Assembly (NCBI RefSeq): GCF_001424565.1 | Contig: NZ_LMOL01000023.1 | Span: forward strand, 1-64,000 | Direction: 5' to 3' | DNA from: Arthrobacter sp. Leaf141 | GTDB taxonomy: Bacteria; Actinomycetota; Actinomycetes; Actinomycetales; Micrococcaceae | DNA length: 64,000 nucleotides | In this document: one piece after another, positions 24,693 through 34,267 of the stretch | How the letters are laid out: each line of letters begins with the position of its first letter | How positions within the stretch are numbered: the stretch's first letter is position 1 | Notes under the pieces: model-generated | The model's input: only the letters and a program-made list of their open reading frames with translations | What the model was told of the DNA's origin: nothing | Database searches by the model: none | Made by a program: the position numbers and the translations under genes

Positions 24693-25430
24693 TCAGTTCG
24701 CGGCTTTCCTGCCGGTCAGAGCCTTCCAACGGGCAGCCAGGCCCCACTTGGTGACGTTGATCATGGCCTCAACCACAATGTTGCCGCTCATCTTCGATGC
24801 CCCGAGTTCGCGCTCCACAAACGTGATGGGCCGTTCCTCGATGCGCATGCCCATCCGGGCCACCCGCCAGGCGAGGTCCACCTGGAAGCCGTAGCCCACC
24901 GAGTCCACCTGGTCCAGGTTCAGCCGCTCCAGGGTGGTCCGCCGGAAGGCACGGTAGCCGCCGGTGACATCCTTGATCTTCAGGCCCAGCATAAGGCGGG
25001 CGTAGGTGCTGCCGATCCGGGAAATGGCCTGGCGGTACAGCGGCCAGTTGACCACGCTGCCGCCCGGAACCCAGCGGGATCCCATGGCCAGGTCCGCGCC
25101 CTGTTCGATGGCTTCCAGGAGCTGGGGAAGTTGCTCGGGCTGGTGGGAGCCGTCAGCGTCCATCTCCACGAGGACGTCATAGCCCGCCTCGAGGCCCCAG
25201 CCGAAGCCGGCGATGTACGCGGCGCCAAGGCCTTCCTTTCCTTTACGGTGCAGGACGTGGACCTGGGCGTCGTCGGCAGCGATGGAGTCGGCGAGCTTGC
25301 CGGTGCCGTCAGGGCTGTTGTCATCAACCACCAGCACGTCCGACGACGGGACGGCGGCCCTGAGGCGCTGGAGCGTCTTGGGCAGCGATTCCAGTTCGTT
25401 GTAAGTGGGGATGATCGTAAGGACGCGCAC
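24693..25430 (-). CDS. polyprenol monophosphomannose synthase (GT2)
   Basis: Encodes 245 residues from a GTG behind AGGAAAGG. It transfers mannose from GDP-mannose to a polyprenyl phosphate, giving the donor for lipoglycan and protein mannosylation. GT2 motifs are VLTIIPTYNELESL, VVDDNSPDGTG, the DxD-like MDADGSHQPEQL and the dolichol-phosphate-mannose-synthase pattern DVTGGYRAFRR. There is no fused acyltransferase domain, unlike Ppm1 of M. tuberculosis. Confidence 0.9.
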   Translation of the reverse strand: MRVLTIIPTYNELESLPKTLQRLRAAVPSSDVLVVDDNSPDGTGKLADSIAADDAQVHVLHRKGKEGLGAAYIAGFGWGLEAGYDVLVEMDADGSHQPEQLPQLLEAIEQGADLAMGSRWVPGGSVVNWPLYRQAISRIGSTYARLMLGLKIKDVTGGYRAFRRTTLERLNLDQVDSVGYGFQVDLAWRVARMGMRIEERPITFVERELGASKMSGNIVVEAMINVTKWGLAARWKALTGRKAAN

Positions 25431-25525
25431 AGAGGGCCTTTCCTGGGAGGAGCGGTCAATGCACCAGAGGGTGAGCGGGTCACCGGCGGGCGCAACTACC
25501 CATTATAGGGCGGACGGGGCGCCGG

Positions 25526-27178
25526 TCAGTGACGCAGGGCCGGGCTCGCGAAGAGTTCGACGCCGTTGCTCACCGTCTGCAGGCACGTCGGGTCGGTCCC
25601 GGTATCCAGGGCCGGCAGCAACGGCGTCCTGGCGCGGGGATCAGTGCTCCACGACTGGACCCGGCCATCCGCCACCTGCACCATCAACTCTTCGACCTCC
25701 CACACCGCGAAACTTGCCGGCGCGCCGGGAACCAGTTGCCCGGCCATAAAGTCGGGATGCCGGGCTGCCCGCCAGCCTGCACGGGTGTGGCCCAGGAACG
25801 CTGCGCGGGCGGAGATCCGCTGGTCTGGGTTGTGATGTTCCAGGCAGGCCCGGATGCTGGACCACGGCCGCAAGGGCGTGACCGGGCTGTCGCTGCCGAA
25901 ACAGACAGGGACTCCCTGTGCGTAGAGGGTGGCGAACGGATTCATTCCCCGGCTCCGCTCCCCCAGCCGCTGTTCGTACAGGCCGCCGGGTCCACCCCAG
26001 GCGGCGTCGAACGCCGGCTGTGCGCTGACGGTGACGGCGTATTTAGCCAGCCTCGCCACCGCGGCGGCGTCCACCATTTCCACGTGCTCAAAACGGTGCC
26101 CGGCGGCGCGGACCCGCTGCTCGCCCACCTGTTCCGCGGCGAGGTCCAGCGCGTCGAGTGCCGCGTCCAGCCCGGCGTCGCCAATCACATGGAAGCCGCC
26201 CTGGATGCCCAGCAGCGAGCACGCGGCCAGGTGCGCCGCGGCTTCGTCCACGCCCAGGTACAGCGTGCCCTGCTCCGCTGAGTCGCTGTAGGCGGAACGG
26301 AGCGCCGCCGTCCGGGACCCCAATGAGCCGTCGATGTTCAGGTCACCGGCCAGGCCGCGGATCCCAAAACCGAAGCTGTCCAGGATGCTGCGGGCGTGCG
26401 CCTCGGACTCCGCCAGCTCACCCCAGTAGGGCAGCACCTCGGGAACCGCCGGGGCACCTGCGGCTCCTTCATTCCAGGCGGCCGCGATCCGGAGGTCTTC
26501 GGCGCCGCCGATGTGCGGGGCTCCCATCTCGGCGACCGCCACGTACCCGTTGGCTGCAGCCTCGGCCAGGGCCCGGGCCTGGTGCTCCCGGAGGGTTGCG
26601 GCCGGCAATGCCCTGGTGAACTGCCGGGCCGCTGCGTGCGCGTCCCGGCGGACCCGGGGGCCGCCGTCGAACCCGTCCCTGCCCCGAAGCCCCGCGGACC
26701 CGGCCAACGTTGCGGACACCAGGGCGGAGTGGACGTCCACCCGGGCCAGGTACACGGCACGGCCGCCGGCGGCCCGTTCGAGTTCCTCAGCGGTGGGCAG
26801 TGTCGCGTCAGCCCACCGCGTTTCATCCCAGCCGTGCCCCAGGACGGTACCCTGGCCCGGCGCCGCAGCAACGGCCGCCAGCAGTTCGGCCGCCGAGGCG
26901 GTACTGCCCAGGGCCAGGGAGCCCAGCGCGATGCCGGTCTCGGTGAGGTGCGCGTGCGAGTCCACGAACCCGGGGGTCACCAAGGCGCCGCGTAGGTCAA
27001 TGATCTCCATGGAACTGTCCGCGATGGACGTGGCCGCCTGTTCGGACCCCACCCAGGCCACGGTGCCGCCCTCCACCACCATGGCGGTGGCGAAGGGATC
27101 TGCGGCGGTGTAGACGGACCCGTTGCGGTAAAGCACTGCTTTGGGGCGGCCTGCGGACGGGGATTCCGGGGTGGTCAT
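25526..27178 (-). CDS. amidohydrolase, YtcJ-like
   Basis: Encodes 550 residues of the amidohydrolase 3 family, a metal-dependent TIM-barrel hydrolase. The metal-binding HxH is in GFVDSHAHLTETG, with later ligand regions in GFHVIGDAGLDAALDAL and FEHVEMVDAAAVARL and the catalytic Asp in CFGSDSPVTPLRPW. The barrel is framed by the N- and C-terminal beta-sandwich segments usual in the family. The substrate is unknown. The start is an ATG after GAGGAG. Confidence 0.85.
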   Translation of the reverse strand: MTTPESPSAGRPKAVLYRNGSVYTAADPFATAMVVEGGTVAWVGSEQAATSIADSSMEIIDLRGALVTPGFVDSHAHLTETGIALGSLALGSTASAAELLAAVAAAPGQGTVLGHGWDETRWADATLPTAEELERAAGGRAVYLARVDVHSALVSATLAGSAGLRGRDGFDGGPRVRRDAHAAARQFTRALPAATLREHQARALAEAAANGYVAVAEMGAPHIGGAEDLRIAAAWNEGAAGAPAVPEVLPYWGELAESEAHARSILDSFGFGIRGLAGDLNIDGSLGSRTAALRSAYSDSAEQGTLYLGVDEAAAHLAACSLLGIQGGFHVIGDAGLDAALDALDLAAEQVGEQRVRAAGHRFEHVEMVDAAAVARLAKYAVTVSAQPAFDAAWGGPGGLYEQRLGERSRGMNPFATLYAQGVPVCFGSDSPVTPLRPWSSIRACLEHHNPDQRISARAAFLGHTRAGWRAARHPDFMAGQLVPGAPASFAVWEVEELMVQVADGRVQSWSTDPRARTPLLPALDTGTDPTCLQTVSNGVELFASPALRH

Positions 27179-27233
27179 GTAGGGCGGGGCTCCTCAGGGG
27201 AAGGGCCGGCGGGCGCCGGCGGACGGGAAAACG

Positions 27234-30134
27234 TCAGAGAACGGACGAGTAGGCCACAACGCCCCGGCGGATCAGGGCGATGGCTTCGGCGCACAGCCGG
27301 GAAAGCCGGGGCTCCAGGCCGGGGATCTTGGCCAGTTGGTCCAGCAGGTCCACTACCTGCTTGACCCAGCGGACAAAGTCGCCGGCTGCGAGGTCAGTCC
27401 CGTTCAGGACCTCCTGCAGGTGCCGGCCGCGGGCCCACTTGTACATGGGCCACACCAGCCCGAGTTCAGGTTCGCCGGTCAGGGGAAGTTTGTTGTCCTC
27501 TTCCACGTCCTCCAGGGCGGACCATTCCCGGACCACAAGGTCCACTGACGTCTCCAGTGAGACGCTGGGCATGCGCGGCCGGAGGCCCCGGTCCTCGCGT
27601 TTGGCCTGGTAGACCAGGACGCTGGCCAGGGCCGCGACTTCCACGGCATCCAGGTCGTTGAATGCGCCCAGCCGGAGCGACTGGGAGATGAGGAGGTCCT
27701 TTTCGCCGTATATCCGGCGGAGCCGTTGGCCGTCGGGGCTGATGGACAGCCTGCCGTCCGGGGCGCTTTCGAGATAACCGTAGGTGGACAGGACGTCGCA
27801 GACACGGTCGAAAGTCTTGGCAATGGTGTTGGTCCGGCCCTGGATCTGCCGGACCAAGCCGTCGGTTTCCCGGCGGAGCTTCCACCAGCGTTCAGCCCAA
27901 CGGGCGTGGTCCTCACGTTCGCTGCACCCGTGGCAGGGATGCGCGCGAAGCGCGCGGCGCAGTTCCGTGATGCGCTTGTCCTGGTCCGGCAGCGCGGCTG
28001 CCCGGCCGAAGTCGTCGTTGCGGGTGTGGCCCGGGGCCAGCGGACGGTTCTCACGGAGCGCGTTCCGGGCGGAGGAGGCCAGGTCGCGGCGGGACTTGGG
28101 CACCTTCGCGTTGAACGACTTGGGGATCCTGATCCGCGTGACGGGCGAGATGGGTCCCTCAAGGTCGTCAGTGCCGATCCGGCGCAACTGGTTGTCCAGG
28201 GTCAGGACCGCCGGCCGGGGCTCACGGCTGCCGTGGTCCGAACTGAGCACAATCGCCGGGCCGGGCGCCCGCCCACCGGGAACGTCTACTACATCCCCCG
28301 GCAGGAGCCGGGCCAGGGAGTCATCGCTCAGGGACTTCCGGTTCCGGTACTTGGATTTGGTGCCGGCGTTCTCCGCGTCGGAAAGTTCCCGGCGCAGGCG
28401 CGCGTACTCGGTGAAGTTGCCCAGGTGGCAGGTCATGGACTTGGCATATCCGGCCAGGGACTCTTCCCGGCTCCTGACCTGCTTGGCCAGGCCCACCACT
28501 GACCTGTCCGCCTGGAACTGGGCGAAGGAAGACTCCAGGATTTCCCGGGCCCGGGCGCGGCCGAACTGGGCCAGGAGGTTGATGCTCATGTTGTAGGTGG
28601 GCCGGAAACTGGAGTTCAGCGGATAGGTGCGCCTGGAGGCCAGGCCTGCGACCGCTGTGGGGTCGGTGCCGGGCTGCCAGAGCACCACGGCATGGCCCTC
28701 CACGTCGATGCCGCGGCGGCCCGCACGGCCGGTGAGCTGGGTGTACTCGCCCGCGGTGATGTCCACGTGCGCCTCACCGTTGTACTTATCGAGCTTCTCC
28801 AGTACCACGGACCGGGCCGGCATGTTCACGCCCAGCGCGAGGGTTTCGGTGGCAAATACGGCCTTGACCAGGCCGTCCACAAAGAGTTTTTCCACCACTT
28901 CCTTGAAGGTGGGGAGCATGCCGGCGTGGTGCGCAGCAAAGCCGCGCAGCAGCCCGTCGCGCCAGGTCCAGAAACCCAGGACATCCAGGTCGTCCGGCGG
29001 GATGTCCTGGCCGGCAGCGTCAACCCGCTGGGCGATGACCTGCTGCTCCTGCTCCGTGGTCAGCCACAGCCCCGAGGAGACGCACTGCGCAACGGCGGCG
29101 TCACAGCCTGCCCGGGAAAAGATGAACGTGATGGCCGGCAGCAGGTCCATCCGGTCCAGGCTGGCGATCACCTGGGGCCTGCTGGCCCTGCGGACCCCTG
29201 GCTCCTGGGCGCCGCGGGCCGGCCGGTCGGAGCCGCCGCGCCGGCCGCGCTGGTTCCGTCCGCCGGAGCCAGGCCTGCTGCGGAAGCCCTGCTGTCCCTC
29301 GCTGCGGGCCACGGAGAGGAGTTCGGGGTTCACATCGAAGCCGCTCCCGGGGGCAGCTGCGGTGACGGTCGCCGGAGCGCCGGAGGCGTCCACTGGCGGG
29401 GCGATCTCATCAAAGGTGGTCTCGCCGGCGAACAGGTCCACGATCTGGCGGCCCACCATCACGTGCTGCCACAGCGGCACCGGACGGTGCTCGGAAACGA
29501 TGATGTCCGTGTCGCCGCGGACGGTGTCCAGCCAGGCCCCGAACTCTTCTGCGTTGGAAACAGTTGCGCTCAGGGAGGCGACCTGCACCTCGCTGGGAAG
29601 GTGGATGATCACTTCTTCCCAGACGGCGCCGCGGAACCGGTCGGCCAAATAATGGACCTCGTCCATCACCACGTAGCCCAGGTCATCAAGGGTGGCGGAA
29701 TCCGCGTACAGCATGTTCCGCAGGACTTCGGTGGTCATCACCACCACCGGCGCATCGCCGTTGATGCTGGTGTCGCCGGTCAGGAGACCCACGTTTTCGG
29801 CGCCGTATTTTTCGCCGAGCTCAGTGAATTTCTGGTTGCTCAGGGCCTTGATGGGTGTGGTGTAGAAGGCTTTCAGCCCGCGCTGGAGGGCCAGGAAGAT
29901 GGCAAATTCGCCAACGATCGTTTTGCCGGCACCGGTGGGCGCCGCCACCAGCACTCCCCTGCCTTCCTGGAGGGAACGGCAGGCCTGGCGCTGGAAGTCA
30001 TCGAGTTCGAACTCCAGGGTCCTGGTGAAAGCCCCCAGGTACGTGGCGTTTTCGGCTTGGCGTTCCGCGTTGGCGCGGTATCTCTCTGCCGGTGATAACT
30101 CGTCAGGATCGGTGGGCCCGGTGGTGGAGAACAT
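27234..30134 (-). CDS. helY: DEAD/DEAH-box RNA helicase HelY (Ski2/Mtr4-like)
   Basis: Encodes 966 residues. Motif I APTGAGKT lies at about residues 65-72, motif II is DEVH (about 158), motif III SLSATVSNAEEFG and motif VI QLTGRAGRRGID (about 465-476). A Gly/Arg-rich insert follows the first RecA domain, and the C-terminal 170 residues form the DSHCT helical domain typical of Ski2-like helicases. Actinobacterial HelY is thought to take part in RNA processing or decay. Gene order helY-tatC-tatA-pafBC matches that of M. tuberculosis. Confidence 0.92.
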   Translation of the reverse strand: MFSTTGPTDPDELSPAERYRANAERQAENATYLGAFTRTLEFELDDFQRQACRSLQEGRGVLVAAPTGAGKTIVGEFAIFLALQRGLKAFYTTPIKALSNQKFTELGEKYGAENVGLLTGDTSINGDAPVVVMTTEVLRNMLYADSATLDDLGYVVMDEVHYLADRFRGAVWEEVIIHLPSEVQVASLSATVSNAEEFGAWLDTVRGDTDIIVSEHRPVPLWQHVMVGRQIVDLFAGETTFDEIAPPVDASGAPATVTAAAPGSGFDVNPELLSVARSEGQQGFRSRPGSGGRNQRGRRGGSDRPARGAQEPGVRRASRPQVIASLDRMDLLPAITFIFSRAGCDAAVAQCVSSGLWLTTEQEQQVIAQRVDAAGQDIPPDDLDVLGFWTWRDGLLRGFAAHHAGMLPTFKEVVEKLFVDGLVKAVFATETLALGVNMPARSVVLEKLDKYNGEAHVDITAGEYTQLTGRAGRRGIDVEGHAVVLWQPGTDPTAVAGLASRRTYPLNSSFRPTYNMSINLLAQFGRARAREILESSFAQFQADRSVVGLAKQVRSREESLAGYAKSMTCHLGNFTEYARLRRELSDAENAGTKSKYRNRKSLSDDSLARLLPGDVVDVPGGRAPGPAIVLSSDHGSREPRPAVLTLDNQLRRIGTDDLEGPISPVTRIRIPKSFNAKVPKSRRDLASSARNALRENRPLAPGHTRNDDFGRAAALPDQDKRITELRRALRAHPCHGCSEREDHARWAERWWKLRRETDGLVRQIQGRTNTIAKTFDRVCDVLSTYGYLESAPDGRLSISPDGQRLRRIYGEKDLLISQSLRLGAFNDLDAVEVAALASVLVYQAKREDRGLRPRMPSVSLETSVDLVVREWSALEDVEEDNKLPLTGEPELGLVWPMYKWARGRHLQEVLNGTDLAAGDFVRWVKQVVDLLDQLAKIPGLEPRLSRLCAEAIALIRRGVVAYSSVL

Positions 30135-30154
30135 GTCCCAAGCCTAGCGGGAGC

Positions 30155-30991
30155 TTAGAGCTTCTTGAGCTCACTGCCGGGGGTGGCGACGTCCGCGGTG
30201 GCGTCCGTCTCAGCGGCGACCTTTGCCTCACGCTTGTCCCTGCGCTTGTCGTTGATGATGCACAGGCCGATGGCGGCGAAGAACAGGATCAGCAGCGGAG
30301 CCGCCAGCATCACCATGGACAGCGCGTCCGTGCCGGGTGCGGCCAGGGCGGCGAGGACGAAGACCAGGAAAACGATGATGCGCCAGGCCTTCAGGATGGT
30401 GCGGCCGCGGACCACGCCGGCCATGTTGACGCCGACCAGGATCACCGGCACCAGGAAGGAAACCCCCAGGATCAGGAACATCTGCGTGGCAAACGTGAGG
30501 TAGTCAGTGGCTGAGACGTTGTTGGCGCCTGTGGTGGGGGTGAACTGAAGGAGGGCCCGAACCACCGTGGGGAAGACCAGCCAGGCGACAAAAACGCCGG
30601 CGAGGAACAGCGGTACGGCCGCGGCCATAAATCCCAGCGTGTACCGGCGTTCCTTACCCGTCAGGCCAGGGGTGATAAAAGCCCACACCTGATAGATCCA
30701 GACGGGGCTGGAGATGACCAGGCCGATCTGGATGGCAATCTGGATCTTGAACGCGAACGGATCCGCGATGGTCGCGAAGTTCAGTACCGCGGTGCGGCCT
30801 GTCTGCTGCGCGATGGTGATGAGCGGTTCAGAGAGGTTGAAGACCACCGGATCGTAAAGGAACCAGCCGGCGATGCCGGCCAGCACCACGGCGATGGCCG
30901 ACTTGATCAACCGGTTCTTGAGTTCCTTGAGGTGGTCCCAAAGAGCCATCCGGCCTTCCGGATTGGCTTTGCGGCCCTTCTTTTGTGCCAC
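30155..30991 (-). CDS. tatC: twin-arginine translocase subunit TatC
   Basis: Encodes 278 residues with a GTG start and six membrane helices. TatC recognises the twin-arginine signal peptide and builds the translocase with TatA. The conserved N-terminal MALWDHLKELKNRLIKS and the central FLAGVFVAWLVFP pattern are present. The C-terminus carries a charged tail. It starts six bases after the tatA stop, so the two are cotranscribed. Confidence 0.95.
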   Translation of the reverse strand: MAQKKGRKANPEGRMALWDHLKELKNRLIKSAIAVVLAGIAGWFLYDPVVFNLSEPLITIAQQTGRTAVLNFATIADPFAFKIQIAIQIGLVISSPVWIYQVWAFITPGLTGKERRYTLGFMAAAVPLFLAGVFVAWLVFPTVVRALLQFTPTTGANNVSATDYLTFATQMFLILGVSFLVPVILVGVNMAGVVRGRTILKAWRIIVFLVFVLAALAAPGTDALSMVMLAAPLLILFFAAIGLCIINDKRRDKREAKVAAETDATADVATPGSELKKL

Positions 30992-30997
30992 CTTGAA

Positions 30998-31282
30998 CTA
31001 CGCGCGGGTGGAGGGCGGTACGTCCGTACCGTCAGCGTTGCCGCTGGACGGGGTTTCGGGGCGCGGGTGGTTCACTACCCGGCCTTCGACGGGACCTGAG
31101 GCATCGGCGGCGTCGCCGTCAGTCTTGCCGTCGTTCTTCATTTCCTTGACCTCGGACTTGATGATCCGCATCGACTGGCCAAGGCTCCGCGCCATCGCCG
31201 GAAGTTTGGGCGCGGCAAAAAGCAGCAGTGCTACAACGATGATGATAACGATGGGCCAGGGGCCATCAAAGAGTCTTCCCAT
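30998..31282 (-). CDS. tatA: twin-arginine translocase subunit TatA
   Basis: Encodes 94 residues. One N-terminal membrane helix (about 8-24) is followed by a hinge and an amphipathic helix ([22 protein letters not shown]) and a disordered acidic tail. TatA polymerises into the protein-conducting pore. The ATG is preceded by GAAAGGA. The usual Phe-Gly hinge appears as LLFAAPKLP. Confidence 0.93.
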   Translation of the reverse strand: MGRLFDGPWPIVIIIVVALLLFAAPKLPAMARSLGQSMRIIKSEVKEMKNDGKTDGDAADASGPVEGRVVNHPRPETPSSGNADGTDVPPSTRA

Positions 31283-31308
31283 GGGAAATCCTTTCCTCTA
31301 AGTACATC

Positions 31309-31662
31309 CTACTTCGAAGTGAAGTCGAGATCTCCGAGCGCCTGCAGTTGGCCCCGGTCTGTCCTGCGCTGCACCCGGCGGCGCCGCCGTTCTTCCCGGC
31401 GTGACGCTTTGGCGGCCTCGTAATCATGTCTCATGATCTCGGGTGAGGCAAAAACAGCGGATCCGGCTGGCATCCGGTCGGGAGCAGGCGCCGGTTCGGG
31501 AAGGAACACGGGGCTGATGTGGCCCAGTTTTTCGCCGGCTGCGCCCAGGTCCTTGACCGTGGCCATGAATTTCCGGAACAGCCGGATGCCTAAAAGGAGG
31601 AACAGCAGCAGGGCCAGCGCAACAAGCGCCACCCATATCAGAATCCAGGACCACCAAAGCAT
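31309..31662 (-). CDS. single-helix membrane protein of unknown function in the tat-paf locus
   Basis: Encodes 117 residues from ATG. A long hydrophobic N-terminal helix (about 3-26) is followed by a basic segment (RLFRKFMATVKDLGAAGEKLG), a Pro/Ala-rich linker and a highly basic Arg/Glu region (KASRREERRRRRVQRR). The layout loosely resembles TatB, but no TatB motif is recognisable. It lies between tatA and pafBC, on the same strand and ten bases after pafBC. Confidence 0.7.
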   Translation of the reverse strand: MLWWSWILIWVALVALALLLFLLLGIRLFRKFMATVKDLGAAGEKLGHISPVFLPEPAPAPDRMPAGSAVFASPEIMRHDYEAAKASRREERRRRRVQRRTDRGQLQALGDLDFTSK

Positions 31663-31672
31663 GGTTTCGAGT

Positions 31673-33655
31673 CTAGCCGCCGTACCGGGCAAGCGACGCA
31701 GCGAGCCATTCCCGGGCCGCGTCGGCCAGGCCTGCCGGTGCCAGGATGCGGGCCTGGCCACCGTGCTGGGCCACAAATATGGGCAGCCACGCCGTGTTGC
31801 CGAACTGGATTTCCGCCACCAGGCCGCCGTCGGGAAGTTCCGCGGTACGCGCCGCATGGTATTCATCCGCAAGTCCCCGCCCCTGCCCGGTGAGCTGGAC
31901 TGTTACGGACGTATCGCCGTCGTTCGCTGCGAACATTCTGCCGGAGCCGGCCGCGAGGGCCGTGGCATCCGTGCTGATCGATGTGCCGGTGGGGCGAAGG
32001 TCCTGGACCCGGTCGAGGCGGAAGTTCCGGAGCCCGTCCACCAGGTGGCAGTACGCCTCGAAGTACCAGGTGTCGTCCAGCGAGAAGAGCCGCAGCGGGT
32101 CCACGTCCCGCTCCGACACGGTGTCGCGCTGGGGTGAGAGGTACGTCAGGTGAAGTTGCGAGCCGGAACTGATGGCGTCCCGGACTGTGGTGTGGACACC
32201 GGCATCGGCAGGCGCCATGGCGGGTCCTGCCAGCGACCCCGCCCGGAGCCCGGCTTCGCCGGCTGCCGCCATAAGTTTGAGTGTCACTGATTCCAGGGCT
32301 CCTCCCCCGGCCAGTTCCGGCAGGCCGTTGAGGGTCTCCAGCCCGGCCAGCAGGGCGCAGGCTTCCTCCACTGTGAACCGGACCGGCCTGTTCAGGTCCA
32401 GGTCCTGGCTGATAAAAACGTGGTCGTCCTCCCACTGGATGTCCAGGAGGTCATCCGGGTATCCGCCGGGGAGCCCGGAACAGATCAGGATCCGCAGGTC
32501 GGCCTCGAGTTCCTGGCGGGAGATGCCAAAGTGCCGGGCCACTTTCTGGATGTGCAGTCCTTGATTGTGGACCAGGAACGGGACCAGTTGAAGCATACGT
32601 TTGAGCTGGTCCTCGGCTGTTCCTGCCCTGTCCTGCCGGGATCGTGCTCCGGAAAGGGTGAAGAGGGGAACGGGCGCTGCGCTGAAGTCCGCGGCGGCGC
32701 GGAGGCGGCGCTGCACCGCCTCAGCGAGTTCCGGCGGGGCAACTGCCACAGCGTCGGGTCCGTAGGAGGCCAGTTCCTCGGCCAGGACTTCGGGGTCGCG
32801 GTACGCGAGTGCCAGGCGTTCGTAGTCCGCATCGGGTCCGGCCGGGTGGTCCACATCATTGGTAACGGCCCGTTGCCGCAGGGACAGGAGGCGTCCTGTT
32901 CTGACGTCGACGACGGCGGTGCGGCGCGGGAGTTCGGGAAGGAGGTCCAGTTCCTGGCGGATGTTGAAGTCCGCAGGTGGGGTGTACTGCTCCCGTGCCA
33001 GGGTTTCCACGGAGCTGGTCAGCCTGGAAAGGCGGAAGTGCCGGGCGGCCTGCCGGGCCCGGTCGAAGCCGATCAGGTACCACTGACCGAACCGGCTGCC
33101 CAGTCCCCACGGCTCCACCGTCCGCCGTTCCTCCTGGCCGGTGGAGGCGGCGCGGTACCCGAAGGAGACCGGGTGCCGGGTGTGCATGGCCGCTACGAGG
33201 TCGTCAAACGCCTGGCCGGCAGGCTTGATGCGGGGCTGCACGCCGGCGGGCAGCTTAATGTCGGCCATCTGGCCGGCCGCCTGAAGTTTCCGCATTGCGC
33301 TGCGGGCCGCAGTGCCCAGCGCCGCGCGTTCCCACAACTGGGAGGCAAGGAGCAGCACTGTCCATTCGTCCGGGCTGAACTGGACGTCCGGAAGACGGTT
33401 GGATTCCTTGCCGATCCGGTACCGGGTGGTGGCTGGATCGTCTTCGCTCCAGCCCAGGTCCGTCAGGGTTTCAACGTCGAAGCCGAACTGCCGGAGATCG
33501 TTTTTATCCCGTTCGAACATGCGGCCGAACGCCACGTCGTTTCCGGTGACGGTGCGGTACACGGTCTCCCGCAGTTCGCTGCGGCGCAGGCCGTACCGGG
33601 TGTTGAGAAGGGCGATCAGCAGGTTCAGGAGGCGTTCAGTGCGGGATGCGGACAC
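31673..33655 (-). CDS. pafBC: PafBC, fused WYL-domain transcription activator
   Basis: Encodes about 660 residues. Two homologous halves each carry an N-terminal winged HTH and a WYL domain (GQWYLIGF in the first half; DTWYFEAYC in the second), so PafB and PafC are one polypeptide, as in the crystallised Arthrobacter protein. PafBC activates the main LexA-independent DNA-damage response of actinobacteria, probably sensing single-stranded DNA through WYL. I chose the GTG giving MSASRTERLLNL; the first ATG lies 17 codons further up inside a hairpin. Confidence 0.92.
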   Translation of the reverse strand: MSASRTERLLNLLIALLNTRYGLRRSELRETVYRTVTGNDVAFGRMFERDKNDLRQFGFDVETLTDLGWSEDDPATTRYRIGKESNRLPDVQFSPDEWTVLLLASQLWERAALGTAARSAMRKLQAAGQMADIKLPAGVQPRIKPAGQAFDDLVAAMHTRHPVSFGYRAASTGQEERRTVEPWGLGSRFGQWYLIGFDRARQAARHFRLSRLTSSVETLAREQYTPPADFNIRQELDLLPELPRRTAVVDVRTGRLLSLRQRAVTNDVDHPAGPDADYERLALAYRDPEVLAEELASYGPDAVAVAPPELAEAVQRRLRAAADFSAAPVPLFTLSGARSRQDRAGTAEDQLKRMLQLVPFLVHNQGLHIQKVARHFGISRQELEADLRILICSGLPGGYPDDLLDIQWEDDHVFISQDLDLNRPVRFTVEEACALLAGLETLNGLPELAGGGALESVTLKLMAAAGEAGLRAGSLAGPAMAPADAGVHTTVRDAISSGSQLHLTYLSPQRDTVSERDVDPLRLFSLDDTWYFEAYCHLVDGLRNFRLDRVQDLRPTGTSISTDATALAAGSGRMFAANDGDTSVTVQLTGQGRGLADEYHAARTAELPDGGLVAEIQFGNTAWLPIFVAQHGGQARILAPAGLADAAREWLAASLARYGG

Positions 33656-33688
33656 GGTTGCTACGTTACTCAATGACGGCCCGGAACG

Positions 33689-33742
33689 CGCAAAGCGCGG
33701 CAGCATGTGGACGCAAGGTCCGATCAGCTGCCGCGCTTTGCG
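33689..33742 (-). other. long hairpin between FKBP gene and pafBC
   Basis: A perfect 16-bp stem (CGCAAAGCGCGGCAGC with its complement) encloses 22 bases. It lies 57 bases after the FKBP stop and 33 bases before the preferred pafBC GTG. There is no T-tract, so it may be a non-canonical terminator, a processing site or a leader structure. Confidence 0.6.
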
Positions 33743-33799
33743 GTGCCTGCCAGGGTGCCGGGAACCGGCTGACCCGGGCAGGTCAGGGGGCCTTCCGGA

Positions 33800-34195
33800 T
33801 CAGCGGACGCCCACCAGGTCAACAACGAAGATCAGGGCTTCGTTGGGCTTGATCGCTCCACCGGCGCCACGTGAGCCGTAAGCAAGCTCGGAAGGGATCT
33901 CCAGGCGGCGGCGGCCGCCAACCTTCATGCCCAGCAGGCCCTGGTCCCAGCCCTGGATGACCTGGCCCACGCCAACCCGGAAGTCCAGGGGTGCGCCGCG
34001 GCCCCAGGAAGCATCAAACTCTTCGCCGGTGGACCAGGCGGCACCCACGTAGTGGGCGGAGACGGTGCTGCCGGCCTGGGCTTCCGGTCCGTCGCCTTCG
34101 ATCAGGTCCGTGATGACCAGGTCCGTGGGGACGTCGCCCTCGGGGAAATCGATCTCGGGCTTCTGGCGGTCGAAATCACGCTGTCCAAAGGACAT
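33800..34195 (-). CDS. FKBP-type peptidyl-prolyl isomerase
   Basis: Encodes 131 residues of a cytoplasmic single-domain FKBP. The FKBP signature residues are visible in VSAHYVGAAWSTGEEFDASW, FRVGVGQVIQGWDQGLLGMKVGGRRRLEIP and YGSRGAGGAIKPNEALIFVVDLVGV. It catalyses cis/trans isomerisation of prolyl bonds. The ATG follows AAGGAG. It sits with a second FKBP gene between pafA and pafBC. Confidence 0.92.
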   Translation of the reverse strand: MSFGQRDFDRQKPEIDFPEGDVPTDLVITDLIEGDGPEAQAGSTVSAHYVGAAWSTGEEFDASWGRGAPLDFRVGVGQVIQGWDQGLLGMKVGGRRRLEIPSELAYGSRGAGGAIKPNEALIFVVDLVGVR

Positions 34196-34267
34196 GGTTG
34201 CTCCTTGTCGTTGGTGCTTACTGGTGGGATGCCACGGAGGAATCCCGTGCTCCGGTCTTAAATGTTG

